Shown here piece by piece: positions 51,639 to 62,983 of a stretch of DNA of 64,000 nucleotides. The notes beneath the pieces were generated by a model, which was not told the DNA's origin, ran no database searches, and saw only the letters and a program-made list of their open reading frames with translations. The position numbers and the translations under genes were made by a program. This DNA is from Geothrix sp. (lineage in GTDB: Bacteria > Acidobacteriota > Holophagae > Holophagales > Holophagaceae). The DNA is taken from the NCBI RefSeq assembly GCF_020622065.1, contig NZ_JAHRYQ010000002.1, positions 741,905-805,904 of the forward strand. Direction: 5' to 3'. Numbering within the stretch: the stretch's first letter is position 1; every line of letters begins with the position of its first letter.

Positions 51639-52268
51639 TCAGAGTTCCAGCACGATGAGGGCCGCGTGACCCAAGGTTTCCACATCGGGCGCGTAGTCCC
51701 GCAGGACGCCACGGACCTGAAAACCCACGCGAAGCTGTTTCGAGAGGGTGGGGTCGAAGATCCGTCCCTCCACCACGGCCTCGACATAGGCCTCGGGCTC
51801 CATCTCATAGGCGACGCGGTGGTAACCGGGAATCCGTGCCCCGGCCACGAAGGCCCGGCAGTCCAGGCGCCGGGCCAGATCCACCCGCGCTCGGTAGAGG
51901 AGGCTTCCGATGCCCACCCCCTGCCAATCGGGATCCACGGCGATGTTCACGCCGTAGAGCGCTTCGCCTTCGGGATCATGGGTGGACAGGGTGCCCCGGC
52001 CGGTGATCTGGGACCAGGTATGGGGGGCCAGGGCCGAGACGATGGGCACGCGGTGGGCCGTGGCCGTGCCCACGATGCGCGCTCCCACTTCCACCACCAG
52101 CTGGCCTTCGGGGAAGCACGCCATGTGCCGCACGAGGTTCTCGGCGGACCAGATGGCCTCGGGCCCGTGGGGTGCCGGATAGACGCGAACCATCAGGTCC
52201 CGGATCTCCCCCACATCATCCGGCCGGCGGAGACGGAGGATCGGCTTGTCTGAGGAGAATCCGCCCAT
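51639..52268 (-). CDS. GNAT family N-acetyltransferase
   Basis: 209 residues from ATG 52268. Core acetyltransferase fold with acetyl-CoA loop VDPDWQGVGIGSLLYRARVDLARRL and strands EGQLVVEVGARIVGTATA and FVAGARIPGYH. It is the stand-alone counterpart of the N-terminal half of bifunctional GNAT/nitrilase proteins and lies directly upstream of the nitrilase-type gene. An in-frame upstream start (52,289) is less likely. Confidence 0.85.
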   Translation of the reverse strand: MGGFSSDKPILRLRRPDDVGEIRDLMVRVYPAPHGPEAIWSAENLVRHMACFPEGQLVVEVGARIVGTATAHRVPIVSALAPHTWSQITGRGTLSTHDPEGEALYGVNIAVDPDWQGVGIGSLLYRARVDLARRLDCRAFVAGARIPGYHRVAYEMEPEAYVEAVVEGRIFDPTLSKQLRVGFQVRGVLRDYAPDVETLGHAALIVLEL

Positions 52269-52344
52269 GGCCCCCACTCGAAAAAGCATCTGCGTCCAGG
52301 GTATCCCACCCTGCCAGATCGATCCTTCGGGCTAGCCTGGACTC

Positions 52345-53478
52345 ATGCCCTGGATCGATCTCGCCACCTGGACCGCCGCCATGCCGTTGCTCGCGGGCCT
52401 GGTGCTGCTGCGCCGCCACTGGGCGCGGCTGCCGATGCTGCCGGCGGATCCGCCACCGCAGCCCGTGGCCTCCGTGTGCCTCTGCATCCCCGTGCGGAAC
52501 GAAATCCTCGAGGTGGCGGCGGCTTTGGAGGGCTGGCTGGCCCAGGACCATCCGGCCCTGCGGATCGTGGTGGTGGACGACGGCTCCACGGACGGCAGCA
52601 CGGCGGTGCTCCGCGCCCAGGAGCAAGCCCATCCGGGTCGCCTGCGCGTCCTCCGCAACGACCATCTCCCCCCCGGCTGGCTGGGGAAGAATTACGCCCT
52701 GCATCTGGCCAGTGAGCAGCCCGAGGCGCGGGTGGCGGACTGGCTGCTCTTCGCGGATGCCGATGTCCAGGCGGCCCCCGACCTGCTCCGGCGGGCCCTG
52801 GCCTTCGCCACCGCACACCCCACGCACCCCGCGGACATCCTCGCGCTTCTCCCCGGCGTGGATACCGTAGGCTGGGCGGAGCGCGCCGTCCTTCCCCTGG
52901 CCGCCTCCGCCTTTCTGGTCCTGATACCGCCCCACCGGGTGCCCCTGCCGCGCCATCCGGCTTTCTGCGGCGTGGGTGCCTTCACCCTGGTGCGGCGCCA
53001 GGCCTACGACGCGGCGGGCGGCCATGCGGCCGCTCCCCTGGAGGCCATCGACGACATGATGCTCGCCCGACGGATGAAGGCGGCGGGCTTCGTCAACCGG
53101 GTGGCGAGGGGAGGTCCGGATCTGCACCTGCGGATGTACCATGGCCTGGGCGAACTGGTACGGGCCATGCGGAAGAATGCCGCCGCCCTGCCCGCCTGGT
53201 GGCTGCTGCCTCTGGCCCTGCCGCCCGCCCTGTTGATCGGTCTGGCGCCGGTCTGGCTGCCCTTCGCCGGTCACCCCGGACTCGCGCTCCTGCTCTGGCT
53301 GCTGGTCCCCGCGATGGCGGGTGATGTGCAGCAGCGCCTGACGGGGCGGCCCATGGACCTCCTGTGGGCCCTGTGGCCCTTGAATGTGCTGGTCTTCGCC
53401 GCGGGCACGGCCTGGGCCTTCACGGACCGCCTGCGGGGCGTGAACCACTGGCGGGGGCGGGATGTGAAGCTGCGCTAG
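52345..53478 (+). CDS. Membrane glycosyltransferase, family 2
   Basis: 377 residues. An N-terminal hydrophobic anchor (6-25) precedes a GT2 catalytic domain: CLCIPVRNE, VVDDGSTDGS, LLFADADV (DxD), and in place of QxxRW-type the motif DDMMLARRMKAAG. Three C-terminal membrane segments follow (285-355). Organisation resembles CrtQ/HpnI-like enzymes that glycosylate lipids or polyprenols; acceptor unknown. Stop convergent with the PilZ-like gene. Confidence 0.85.
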   Translation: MPWIDLATWTAAMPLLAGLVLLRRHWARLPMLPADPPPQPVASVCLCIPVRNEILEVAAALEGWLAQDHPALRIVVVDDGSTDGSTAVLRAQEQAHPGRLRVLRNDHLPPGWLGKNYALHLASEQPEARVADWLLFADADVQAAPDLLRRALAFATAHPTHPADILALLPGVDTVGWAERAVLPLAASAFLVLIPPHRVPLPRHPAFCGVGAFTLVRRQAYDAAGGHAAAPLEAIDDMMLARRMKAAGFVNRVARGGPDLHLRMYHGLGELVRAMRKNAAALPAWWLLPLALPPALLIGLAPVWLPFAGHPGLALLLWLLVPAMAGDVQQRLTGRPMDLLWALWPLNVLVFAAGTAWAFTDRLRGVNHWRGRDVKLR

Positions 53479-53487
53479 GAGCCCTGC

Positions 53488-54672
53488 TCAGACGCCTTCG
53501 AAGAGCTTGAGGGTATCGTCGAGCTTGCGCAGGATGGACAGGATGCGGAAAGGCTCCACGGCGAGGTAGTCCACCGCCCCGGCCGAGACCGCGCGATGGC
53601 GCTTCAGGGCCTCGTCCTCCTCGGTGCCGGCCAGGAGGACGGGCACGGGGCACCCCTCCTGGGACACCAGCTGGCGGCAGAGCTCCAGCGGGCTGGCGAG
53701 CCGCAGCTGGTTGTGGACGAGGACCATGCGGATGCGGCCCCAGCCGGATTCCCCGCCCCCCAGATCCAGGAGCTGAGTCTTCACCGGGCCCTTGATGTGG
53801 TCGAGCACGGCCAGCCCGAATTTGCGGCTCAGCGCCTCGGCCAGCCGCCGGGCGAAATCCTCCTTCTCCGTGAGCAGCAGGAGGATCGGATCCCGGTCCA
53901 CCAGCACCTTCACGGTGGGCATGGTCGCCGCCCGGTTGATGCGCGCCGTGGCCTCCAGGAAGCCCCGGGGAGCGAAGTCGTCCTTGTCCTGCTGGGCCTG
54001 GAGGACCTGCTGATCCTGGATCCAGGTCCGGTATCGCTCCAGCATCGGGCCGTCTGCCTGCTTGGTGAAGCGGAGGCCCACCAGGTTCTCGCCGAAGTAG
54101 GCGACAGTCGTGGGTGTCCGAAGGCGCAGGCTGCCGTCCAGGGGCACATCCAGCAGCGACTCCTCCCCCATGCGCAGCAGCTCACGGATGTCCTGCTTGG
54201 TGTTGCGGAGGACGAGCTCCAGACCCTCCTCGCCGAAGCTCTGGACGGTCCCGTCGAGCAGGGCGTTGCGGGTGTTGGTGAAGGTCGCCGCGTGGGCCGG
54301 CCCATGGGCGCGGTCGGGGATGAAATCCGCCAGGCGGTGCAGGTCCGACCGGCGCAGCACCCGCGGAAGGGTGGTGTAGCAGGCCTCCACGCCCTCCAGG
54401 ATCTCCTGCCCGGCCTGAGTCACCACGCATTCGTACTCAAGGCCGCGGTCCTTCAGCTTGATGGCCAGGTTCTCGCCGGGCTTGAGACCCCAGGCGGCGA
54501 TGTCCTCGAACGGCATCCGGAAGGCCAGGCGTTCCCCATCCTCCGTGAGGATAGGGAACGCGGCGCGCTGGTCCTTGTAGGCCACCTCCAGCCGGGCTCC
54601 GGCCAGGCAGAGGCGCTGCAGCGCCATGCGGATCAGGGTGTCGTCCTCGAGCAGCACGGCTGCCTTGGCCAT
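53488..54672 (-). CDS. PilZ-like domain fused to a degenerate receiver domain
   Basis: 394 residues from ATG 54672, one base after the hybrid kinase stop. The N-terminal region (to about 235) has a YcgR-N-like part and then LRRSDLHRL ... GTVQSFGEEGLEL, corresponding to the RxxxR and D/NxSxxG motifs that bind cyclic-di-GMP in PilZ; both motifs are partly altered. After a linker comes a receiver-like domain (275-394) that keeps the fold (GAVDYLAVEPFRIL) but has no acceptor Asp at the expected place and EPF instead of KPF. Likely a protein-interaction module coupled to the kinase. Confidence 0.6.
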   Translation of the reverse strand: MAKAAVLLEDDTLIRMALQRLCLAGARLEVAYKDQRAAFPILTEDGERLAFRMPFEDIAAWGLKPGENLAIKLKDRGLEYECVVTQAGQEILEGVEACYTTLPRVLRRSDLHRLADFIPDRAHGPAHAATFTNTRNALLDGTVQSFGEEGLELVLRNTKQDIRELLRMGEESLLDVPLDGSLRLRTPTTVAYFGENLVGLRFTKQADGPMLERYRTWIQDQQVLQAQQDKDDFAPRGFLEATARINRAATMPTVKVLVDRDPILLLLTEKEDFARRLAEALSRKFGLAVLDHIKGPVKTQLLDLGGGESGWGRIRMVLVHNQLRLASPLELCRQLVSQEGCPVPVLLAGTEEDEALKRHRAVSAGAVDYLAVEPFRILSILRKLDDTLKLFEGV

Positions 54673-54673
54673 G

Positions 54674-57091
<2,418 letters not shown>

Positions 57092-57192
57092 GCCCCTCCC
57101 TCTTCGGCGGACCTGGGCCGGAGCGTGAAAAAAGATTTCTTGTTTTTTTCGCTTTTTGCCCCATCCTGGAAAGCACCCCTTTGGAGGACCCC

Positions 57193-58251
57193 ATGGCCGC
57201 GGCCGAGCAAGATGAACGCCTGAAAGCCCTGACGCGCACCCTGGCCGACATCGACCGGGCTTTCGGCAAGGGCTCGGTCATGAAGCTCGGCGATCGGATG
57301 AACAGCGCCGAGGGCATCGAGGTCATCAGCACCGGTTCCATCGCCTTGGACTCGGCCCTGGGCGTGGGCGGCGTACCCAAGGGCCGCGTCGTCGAGGTCT
57401 ACGGCCCGGAAGCCAGCGGCAAGACCACCCTGGCCCTGCACATGGTGGCCCAGGCCCAGAAGAAGGGCGGCCTGGCCGCCTACATCGACGCCGAGCACGC
57501 CCTCGATCCCGAATACGCCCAGAAGCTGGGCGTGGATGTGGCCAACCTCTTCATCAGCCAGCCGGACAGCGGCGAGCAGGCCCTGGAGATCTGCGATCAG
57601 CTGGTACGCAGCGGTGCCCTGGACATCATCGTGGTGGACTCCGTGGCAGCCCTGGTGCCCAAGGCCGAAATCGACGGCGAGATGGGCGACAGCCATGTGG
57701 GCCTCCAGGCCCGCCTCATGAGCCAGGCCCTGCGCAAGATGACCGGCACCATCAGCAAGACCCACACCTGCGTGGTCTTCATCAACCAGATCCGCATGAA
57801 GATCGGCGTGATGTTCGGCAATCCCGAGACCACCACCGGCGGCAACGCCCTCAAGTTCTACGCCTCCGTGCGCCTCGATGTCCGCAGCATCCAGAGCATC
57901 AAGGGCAACACCAACGATCCCCTGGTGGCCGCCAAGGACGAGGACTCCTCCGTCATCGGCAAGAAGACCAAGGTGAAGGTCGTCAAGAACAAGGTCGCCC
58001 CGCCCCTCAAGGTCGCCACCTTCGACATCATGTATGGCGAGGGCATCAGCCGCACCGGCGAACTGGTGGAGCTGGGCACCCAGCTGGAGATCATCCAGAA
58101 GAGCGGTTCCTGGTACAGCTACAAGGACAGCCGCCTGGGCCAGGGCGCCGAGAATGTGAAGAAGCTCTTCATGGACAACCCTGAACTGGCGGACGAGGTT
58201 GAGACCCTCATCCGCGAGCGCCTCGGCATGAAGGCCACCGTGGAAGCCTAG
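57193..58251 (+). CDS. recA: Recombinase RecA
   Basis: 352 residues with Walker [28 protein letters not shown], the L1/L2 DNA-binding loops ([17 protein letters not shown] and [19 protein letters not shown]), and [16 protein letters not shown] 57193 follows GGAGG at four bases. An SOS box was sought in the 100-base leader; none is obvious. The gene is divergent from the kinase and followed by a terminator. Confidence 0.98.
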   Translation: MAAAEQDERLKALTRTLADIDRAFGKGSVMKLGDRMNSAEGIEVISTGSIALDSALGVGGVPKGRVVEVYGPEASGKTTLALHMVAQAQKKGGLAAYIDAEHALDPEYAQKLGVDVANLFISQPDSGEQALEICDQLVRSGALDIIVVDSVAALVPKAEIDGEMGDSHVGLQARLMSQALRKMTGTISKTHTCVVFINQIRMKIGVMFGNPETTTGGNALKFYASVRLDVRSIQSIKGNTNDPLVAAKDEDSSVIGKKTKVKVVKNKVAPPLKVATFDIMYGEGISRTGELVELGTQLEIIQKSGSWYSYKDSRLGQGAENVKKLFMDNPELADEVETLIRERLGMKATVEA

Positions 58252-58287
58252 AGATCCTCGACTGCGCGCCCTTGGAAGGGGTCGGCA

Positions 58288-58323
58288 GACGGCGGTGGCC
58301 CCCAGGCTGCCGCCGTTTTTTTG
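58288..58323 (+). terminator. recA terminator
   Basis: Stem ACGGCGG/CCGCCGT with a 14-base loop region followed by seven Ts, 40 bases after the recA stop. Confidence 0.85.
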
Positions 58324-58396
58324 GCTTCCACCCGGATCGACCGGCCGCTGGAGATTCCTGTCACGCCAGCTATCATGGCCGGTCCCCGGAGGCCCC

Positions 58397-59353
58397 ATGG
58401 CCCATCCCACCTTCCAGGTCGAAACCGTCCACCTGTCCCAGTTCCGTGAGGGCAGCGCCCGGGACCGCGCCGAGTTCATCCGGGTGCTGGGCGACAGTTT
58501 CCGGCACACGGGCTTCGTGAAAGTGGCCGGGCACCGGGTCCGGCAGGCTGATGTGGACGGTGCCTACGAGGCGGCCCGGACCTTCTTCACCCTGCCGGAG
58601 GAGGTCAAGCGCCGCTACCTCGTGCCAGGCTCCGGTGGCGCCCGGGGCTTCACCCCCTTCGGCAGCGAGCATGCCAAGGACAACCCCGTGGGCGACCTCA
58701 AGGAGTTCTGGCATGTGGGCCAGGAGCTGCCGGCGGACCACCCCCTCAAGGCCCTCTACGGCGACAACCTCTGGCCCGAGACCGAGGTCCCCGGCTTCAA
58801 GGGCCACACCCTGGCGCTCTACCGGGCCCTGGAGGATTGCGCAGGCACCCTGCTGGAGGCCCTCGCCCTCTACCTGGGCCTGCCCGAACGGAGCCTGGCG
58901 GACATGATCGTGGACGGGAATTCCATCCTGCGCATCATCCACTATCCGGCCCTGCGGGATCGCTACCTCGAAGGCGGGGTGCGGAGCTCCGCCCACGAGG
59001 ACATCAACCTCATCACCCTGCTGCCCGCCGCCACGGATTCGGGCCTGCAGCTGCTGGGCCGCGACGGGACCTGGCGCGCCGTGGATGGCCTGGCCGGCGA
59101 GATCGTGGCCGATGCGGGCGACATGCTGAGCCGCCATGTGAACCTGAAGATCCCCAGCACCACGCACCGGGTGGTCAACCCCGACAGCCCCGAGGCCGTG
59201 CGCTACTCCATGCCCTTCTTCTGCCACCCGCGGCCCGAGGTGCTCCTCGACTGCCCCGGATCGCTCCTGGGCCCGGGCGAAGCCAAGCGCTTCGAGCCCA
59301 TCACCGCCCACGCCTTCCTGTTGCAGCGCCTGCGGGAGATCGGGTTGATCTGA
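58397..59353 (+). CDS. Isopenicillin-N-synthase-like 2-oxoglutarate/Fe(II) oxygenase
   Basis: 318 residues from ATG 58397 (GGAGG four bases upstream). DIOX_N-type N-terminus (FRHTGFVKVAGHRV) and a 2OG-Fe(II) core with the iron ligands in SSAHEDINLITLLP (His, Asp) and THRVVN (His) and the RYSMPFF R-x-S cosubstrate pair. The substrate is unknown; such enzymes hydroxylate or desaturate small molecules. Its last 53 bases overlap the convergent protease gene, an antisense 3' overlap. Confidence 0.88.
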   Translation: MAHPTFQVETVHLSQFREGSARDRAEFIRVLGDSFRHTGFVKVAGHRVRQADVDGAYEAARTFFTLPEEVKRRYLVPGSGGARGFTPFGSEHAKDNPVGDLKEFWHVGQELPADHPLKALYGDNLWPETEVPGFKGHTLALYRALEDCAGTLLEALALYLGLPERSLADMIVDGNSILRIIHYPALRDRYLEGGVRSSAHEDINLITLLPAATDSGLQLLGRDGTWRAVDGLAGEIVADAGDMLSRHVNLKIPSTTHRVVNPDSPEAVRYSMPFFCHPRPEVLLDCPGSLLGPGEAKRFEPITAHAFLLQRLREIGLI

Positions 59354-60665
59354 CCCGTTTGAGGGCGCCCTGGAGGCGGGCCGCCCCCTGGGGATCCAGA
59401 TCGGCCAGCCGGACCTGCACCGCCAGAGCCTCCTCCCGGCGTCCGAGATCCACCAGCAGCAGCCCCAGGTCCAGCCACAGCTCCGCCGCCAGAGGGCGGT
59501 AGCGGAGGGTGGTCTGGAGCGTGGCCACGGCGGCTTCGCGCTGGCCCAGCATCTGCTGGCAGTGGGCCAGACGCATCCAGGCCTCCGCATCATCGGGACG
59601 GAGGGCCAGCCCCTTCTGGAAGGCCTCCGCTCCCGCGGCGAACCGCCGGGCATTGATCCGGGCGCAGCCCAGGTTCATCCAGGCCAGGGCGTAGCCGGGC
59701 TCCAGGGCCAGGGCTTCCAGGAAGGCCCGCTCGGCCTCATCGAACCGGTTGAGCTGGTCCAGGGTCGTCCCGAGGTTGTTCCAGGCCCGGGGCTTCTGCT
59801 GAAGTTCCAGGGACCGGCGGTACGCTCCGACGCTTTCCTGGAGCACGACGGGCGGCACGCCTTGGCCGGCCTCCGCCGAGGCCCGGGCCGAGCGGTCGAG
59901 GGCCAGCCCCAGGGCCAGCCAGGCATTGGGATCCATCGGCAGGTCCCGGACCCACTGGCGCGCAGCCGTCTCCCAGGCGGGCCAGTTGCGGGGGTCCGCC
60001 GCGAGCGCCCCCAGAAGATCCGCGTCCTGGACTCCGGGCCCCGTCCCCGGGTGGCTCGTGTCGGCCAGGTCCGGCCGCGCCACCAGTTCCCGGATCCAGT
60101 CCACGGGCACGGCGAAGCTCAGCCGGGGGCTGGCCGCGAAGGTGAAGCTGGTGAGCCCCAGCAGGCGCCCCTCCGCGTCGAACAGGCCGCCGCCGCTGTT
60201 GCCGGGCAGCGCCATGGCATCGCTCTGGAGCAGGCGGCCCTCTTCGTAGTGCCAGATGCCCCGAAGCCGCCCCCGGGATACCACGAGGTCCTGCCCGCCC
60301 GGATATCCCATGGCCACCACGGCCTGTCCCACCTCCGCGGGCGCCGGGGCCAGCGTCACTGCAGGCACGGTCAATCCCGGCACCGTGAGCAGGCAGAGAT
60401 CTCGGGCCCGGTCCATCCGCACCCGGGTCACCCGCCAGGCCTCGGAGCCCCGGTACACCACGAGCCCGTGCCCCCCTTCCGCCACATGGGCGTTGGTCGC
60501 CACGAGGCCGGGCGCCACGACCACGCCGCTGCCCTGGTGGGCCTGGATTCCCCCGAGGGGGCTCCGCACCAGCAGCACGGACTCCTGGGCCCGCCGCAGC
60601 AGGGGGATGGCCGAGGGAGGCGCGGCTTCCTGAACCGCCGGCAGCGCCACCCCGGGGAGGATCAT
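59301..60665 (-). CDS. Trypsin-like (S1C) serine protease with TPR repeats
   Basis: 454 residues. Protease domain about 25-200 with the triad in TNAHV, RDLCLLTV and ALPGNSGGGL. The C-terminal half (215-430) is TPR-type repeats (e.g. RAWNNLGTTLDQLNRFDEAERAFLEALALEP, PDDAEAWMRLAHCQQML). ATG 60665 overlaps the upstream gene's stop as ATGA. No clear signal peptide follows that start, although the family is normally periplasmic. Its 3' end overlaps the oxygenase gene by 53 bases on the opposite strand. Confidence 0.87.
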   Translation of the reverse strand: MILPGVALPAVQEAAPPSAIPLLRRAQESVLLVRSPLGGIQAHQGSGVVVAPGLVATNAHVAEGGHGLVVYRGSEAWRVTRVRMDRARDLCLLTVPGLTVPAVTLAPAPAEVGQAVVAMGYPGGQDLVVSRGRLRGIWHYEEGRLLQSDAMALPGNSGGGLFDAEGRLLGLTSFTFAASPRLSFAVPVDWIRELVARPDLADTSHPGTGPGVQDADLLGALAADPRNWPAWETAARQWVRDLPMDPNAWLALGLALDRSARASAEAGQGVPPVVLQESVGAYRRSLELQQKPRAWNNLGTTLDQLNRFDEAERAFLEALALEPGYALAWMNLGCARINARRFAAGAEAFQKGLALRPDDAEAWMRLAHCQQMLGQREAAVATLQTTLRYRPLAAELWLDLGLLLVDLGRREEALAVQVRLADLDPQGAARLQGALKRVRSTRSPAGAATGRRGR

Positions 60666-61906
60666 TCCGGGTCTTGCACGCCGAGCCCGGCCCCCTGCAG
60701 GTGGCGGGGGAGGGTCGTGGCGCCTGGGCTGCTCAGGGCGTTGCCACCCGTTCCGCCTGTGGCAGGCCGCGGCGCTGCGGGCGCGGGGCGGTTGCCGGGC
60801 TGGGCCAGCATGGCCCGCATCTGCTCGGCCGTGGCGAAACGCTCCAGGCGGGAGAGCTGTTCTTCGGTGGGGAAGCCTTCGTAGCGGACCCGGCGGGGCC
60901 CCCAGATGGCCACGGCCTCGCCCCGGAGTTCCTGGATGCGCGGCAGGGTCTGGCGCCAGCAGATGGCCAGCGGCTCGCCATTCGCCGCGGAGAAGGCGAT
61001 GAGGTCCGTCTCGGGCAGCAGCACGGGCGTGCCGGCCTCCCAGGACGCCAGCGTCAGCGGCTTGCCCTGGGTGGTCTTCACAATGGCGACGGAAGCGGGA
61101 CGGCCCAGGGCCGGATCCAGATCCTTCTCCTGGATGCGCAACGCCTCGATGAGGTCCAGGTGCTTCAGTTCCCGCTGGGGCGCGGACATGGGGTGCGGAT
61201 CCTGAAGCCGGGCGGTCATGAGCTTGTCGTCGATGCGCTCCAGCACGGCCAGTTGAAGCGCTGGACGCCCCGCCTGGATCATGCGGCCCACCTCGTCCAT
61301 GAGCTTGGGCAGCAGGATCTGCGGTGTGGCCAGCAGGGTGTCGGCGGCGGGAATGGCGAGGAAGGGATGCTGGTCCTTGAAGAGCCCATGCCAGATCTCC
61401 GGCAGCAGCAGGCGGGCCGCGTCGAACCCGTCGCGCCAGGGACCGCGGTAGATGCCGGAAGGCAGGCGCTCGAAGGCGCCGCCGCTGCGGTGACGCAGGT
61501 GATCCAGGGCCAGCTCCAGCACATCGTCGGCGGGCTGGTCCCAGAGCTTCAGCCAGGCGCTGGGCATCACCACCTCGCCCACGCGGATGCGCTGGCGCAG
61601 GCCGTCGATGAACCCGCGGCTCCAGCGGCCCTCCCGCTCCGCCTGCCAGGCGGGAACCAGCTCCGGCAGGAGGTGGTCCTGGGCGTCGATCCAGGGCTCG
61701 GGCAGCGGCAGGCCCTGCTGGTGGAGCTCGGCCACCGCATCCGCCCAGGCCTCCCGCTCCTCCGGTTTCCGATGGGCCTCGAACCCGGACGCCAACCCTT
61801 CCAGGCCGGGCAGGGACGACGGAACGCCCCTGGCCTCCAGGAGGGCCGCCAGCCCAGGCAGGGGCGCCTCCTCGGCGCGAGAACGGAATCGATCGAAAAA
61901 GCCCAT
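60662..61906 (-). CDS. Hypothetical protein, possible DUF1444-like
   Basis: 414 residues from ATG 61906 (weak ribosome-binding site); an upstream start at 62005 is possible. The middle contains GFIDGLRQRIRVGEVVMPSAWLKLW, helical segments and a C-terminal RYEGFPTEEQLSRLERFATAEQMRAML with a disordered Pro/Ala tail. I cannot assign a family; similarity to DUF1444/YtpQ-type proteins is only a guess. It overlaps the protease start by four bases, so the two are expressed together. Confidence 0.55.
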   Translation of the reverse strand: MGFFDRFRSRAEEAPLPGLAALLEARGVPSSLPGLEGLASGFEAHRKPEEREAWADAVAELHQQGLPLPEPWIDAQDHLLPELVPAWQAEREGRWSRGFIDGLRQRIRVGEVVMPSAWLKLWDQPADDVLELALDHLRHRSGGAFERLPSGIYRGPWRDGFDAARLLLPEIWHGLFKDQHPFLAIPAADTLLATPQILLPKLMDEVGRMIQAGRPALQLAVLERIDDKLMTARLQDPHPMSAPQRELKHLDLIEALRIQEKDLDPALGRPASVAIVKTTQGKPLTLASWEAGTPVLLPETDLIAFSAANGEPLAICWRQTLPRIQELRGEAVAIWGPRRVRYEGFPTEEQLSRLERFATAEQMRAMLAQPGNRPAPAAPRPATGGTGGNALSSPGATTLPRHLQGAGLGVQDPE

Positions 61907-61965
61907 TTTTGGAGATCCAATCAAACAGTCCATTCTGACGCAGGAAAGGAATTTATGCTTGGGAT

Positions 61966-62970
61966 ATGGAGCCCCTCGACACCCTGGGCCGCCCCCTGAG
62001 GGCACTGCGCATCTCGGTCACCGACCGGTGCAACTTCCGTTGCACCTATTGCATGCCCAAGGAGGTCTTCGGGCCCGACTACCCCTTCCTGCCCCGGGAG
62101 GCCCTCCTCAGCTTTGAGGAGATCACCCGGCTGGTGCGGATCTTCGCAGGCCTCGGCGTCACCAAGCTCCGCCTCACCGGGGGCGAACCCCTCATGCGCC
62201 GGGAGCTCGCCAGCCTGGTGCGCATGCTGGCTGCGGTGCCCAGCATCGAGGACCTGGCGCTCACCACCAATGGCGCCTTGCTTCCGGATCAGGCCGCGGC
62301 CCTGCACGACGCGGGCCTGAAGCGGCTCACCGTGAGCCTGGACACCCTCCGTCCGGACCGCTTCCGCGCCCTCAGCGATACGGACCTGCCCCTGTCCCGG
62401 GTGCTGGAGGGCCTCACCGCCGCCCGGGCGGCCGGCTTCAGCCGCCTCAAGCTCAACTGCGTGCTCCAGCGCGGCGTGAACGAGGACGAGATCCTGGATC
62501 TCGCCGCCTTCGCCCGGGAGCGGGGTCATTCCCTCCGCTTCATCGAGTTCATGGATGTGGGCACCACCAACGGCTGGCGCATGGAATCCGTGGTGCCCGC
62601 CGCCGAGGTGCATCGCCGCCTCCACGAGCGCTGGCCCCTGGAGCCCGTGGACGCGCCCCGCGGTGCCGTGGCCCGGGAATGGCGCTACCGCGACGGCCAG
62701 GGTGAGCTGGGCCTCATCGCCTCCGTCACGGCCCCCTTCTGCCGGGGCTGCGACCGGGCCCGCCTGTCCGCCGACGGCCACCTCTACACCTGCCTCTTCG
62801 CGGGCGAGGGGCTGGATCTCAAGGCCTTCCTCCGCAGCGGCCACACCGACGCGGACCTCGCCTCCCTCCTGGCGTTCCACTGGAAGCGGCGGGATGACCA
62901 CTACTCCGAGCTCCGGCACGGCGCCACCCCCGGCCTGCCCAAGGTCGAGATGTCCCGCATCGGCGGCTGA
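61966..62970 (+). CDS. moaA: GTP 3',8-cyclase MoaA
   Basis: Radical-SAM first step of molybdenum cofactor synthesis. 334 residues: N-terminal CNFRCTYCMPK (C-x3-C-x2-C) cluster, LRLTGGEPLMRR, and the C-terminal second-cluster ligands FCRGCDRARLSADGHLYTCLF. The tail ends in Gly-Gly, needed for activity in known enzymes. No other moa gene is adjacent. The divergent hypothetical gene ends 59 bases away. Confidence 0.96.
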   Translation: MEPLDTLGRPLRALRISVTDRCNFRCTYCMPKEVFGPDYPFLPREALLSFEEITRLVRIFAGLGVTKLRLTGGEPLMRRELASLVRMLAAVPSIEDLALTTNGALLPDQAAALHDAGLKRLTVSLDTLRPDRFRALSDTDLPLSRVLEGLTAARAAGFSRLKLNCVLQRGVNEDEILDLAAFARERGHSLRFIEFMDVGTTNGWRMESVVPAAEVHRRLHERWPLEPVDAPRGAVAREWRYRDGQGELGLIASVTAPFCRGCDRARLSADGHLYTCLFAGEGLDLKAFLRSGHTDADLASLLAFHWKRRDDHYSELRHGATPGLPKVEMSRIGG

Positions 62971-62983
62971 GTCCAGGAGTCCC

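Noticed and set aside
57092-57192. Possible SOS/LexA box before recA
   Set aside because: No palindromic site resembling known LexA boxes could be found.
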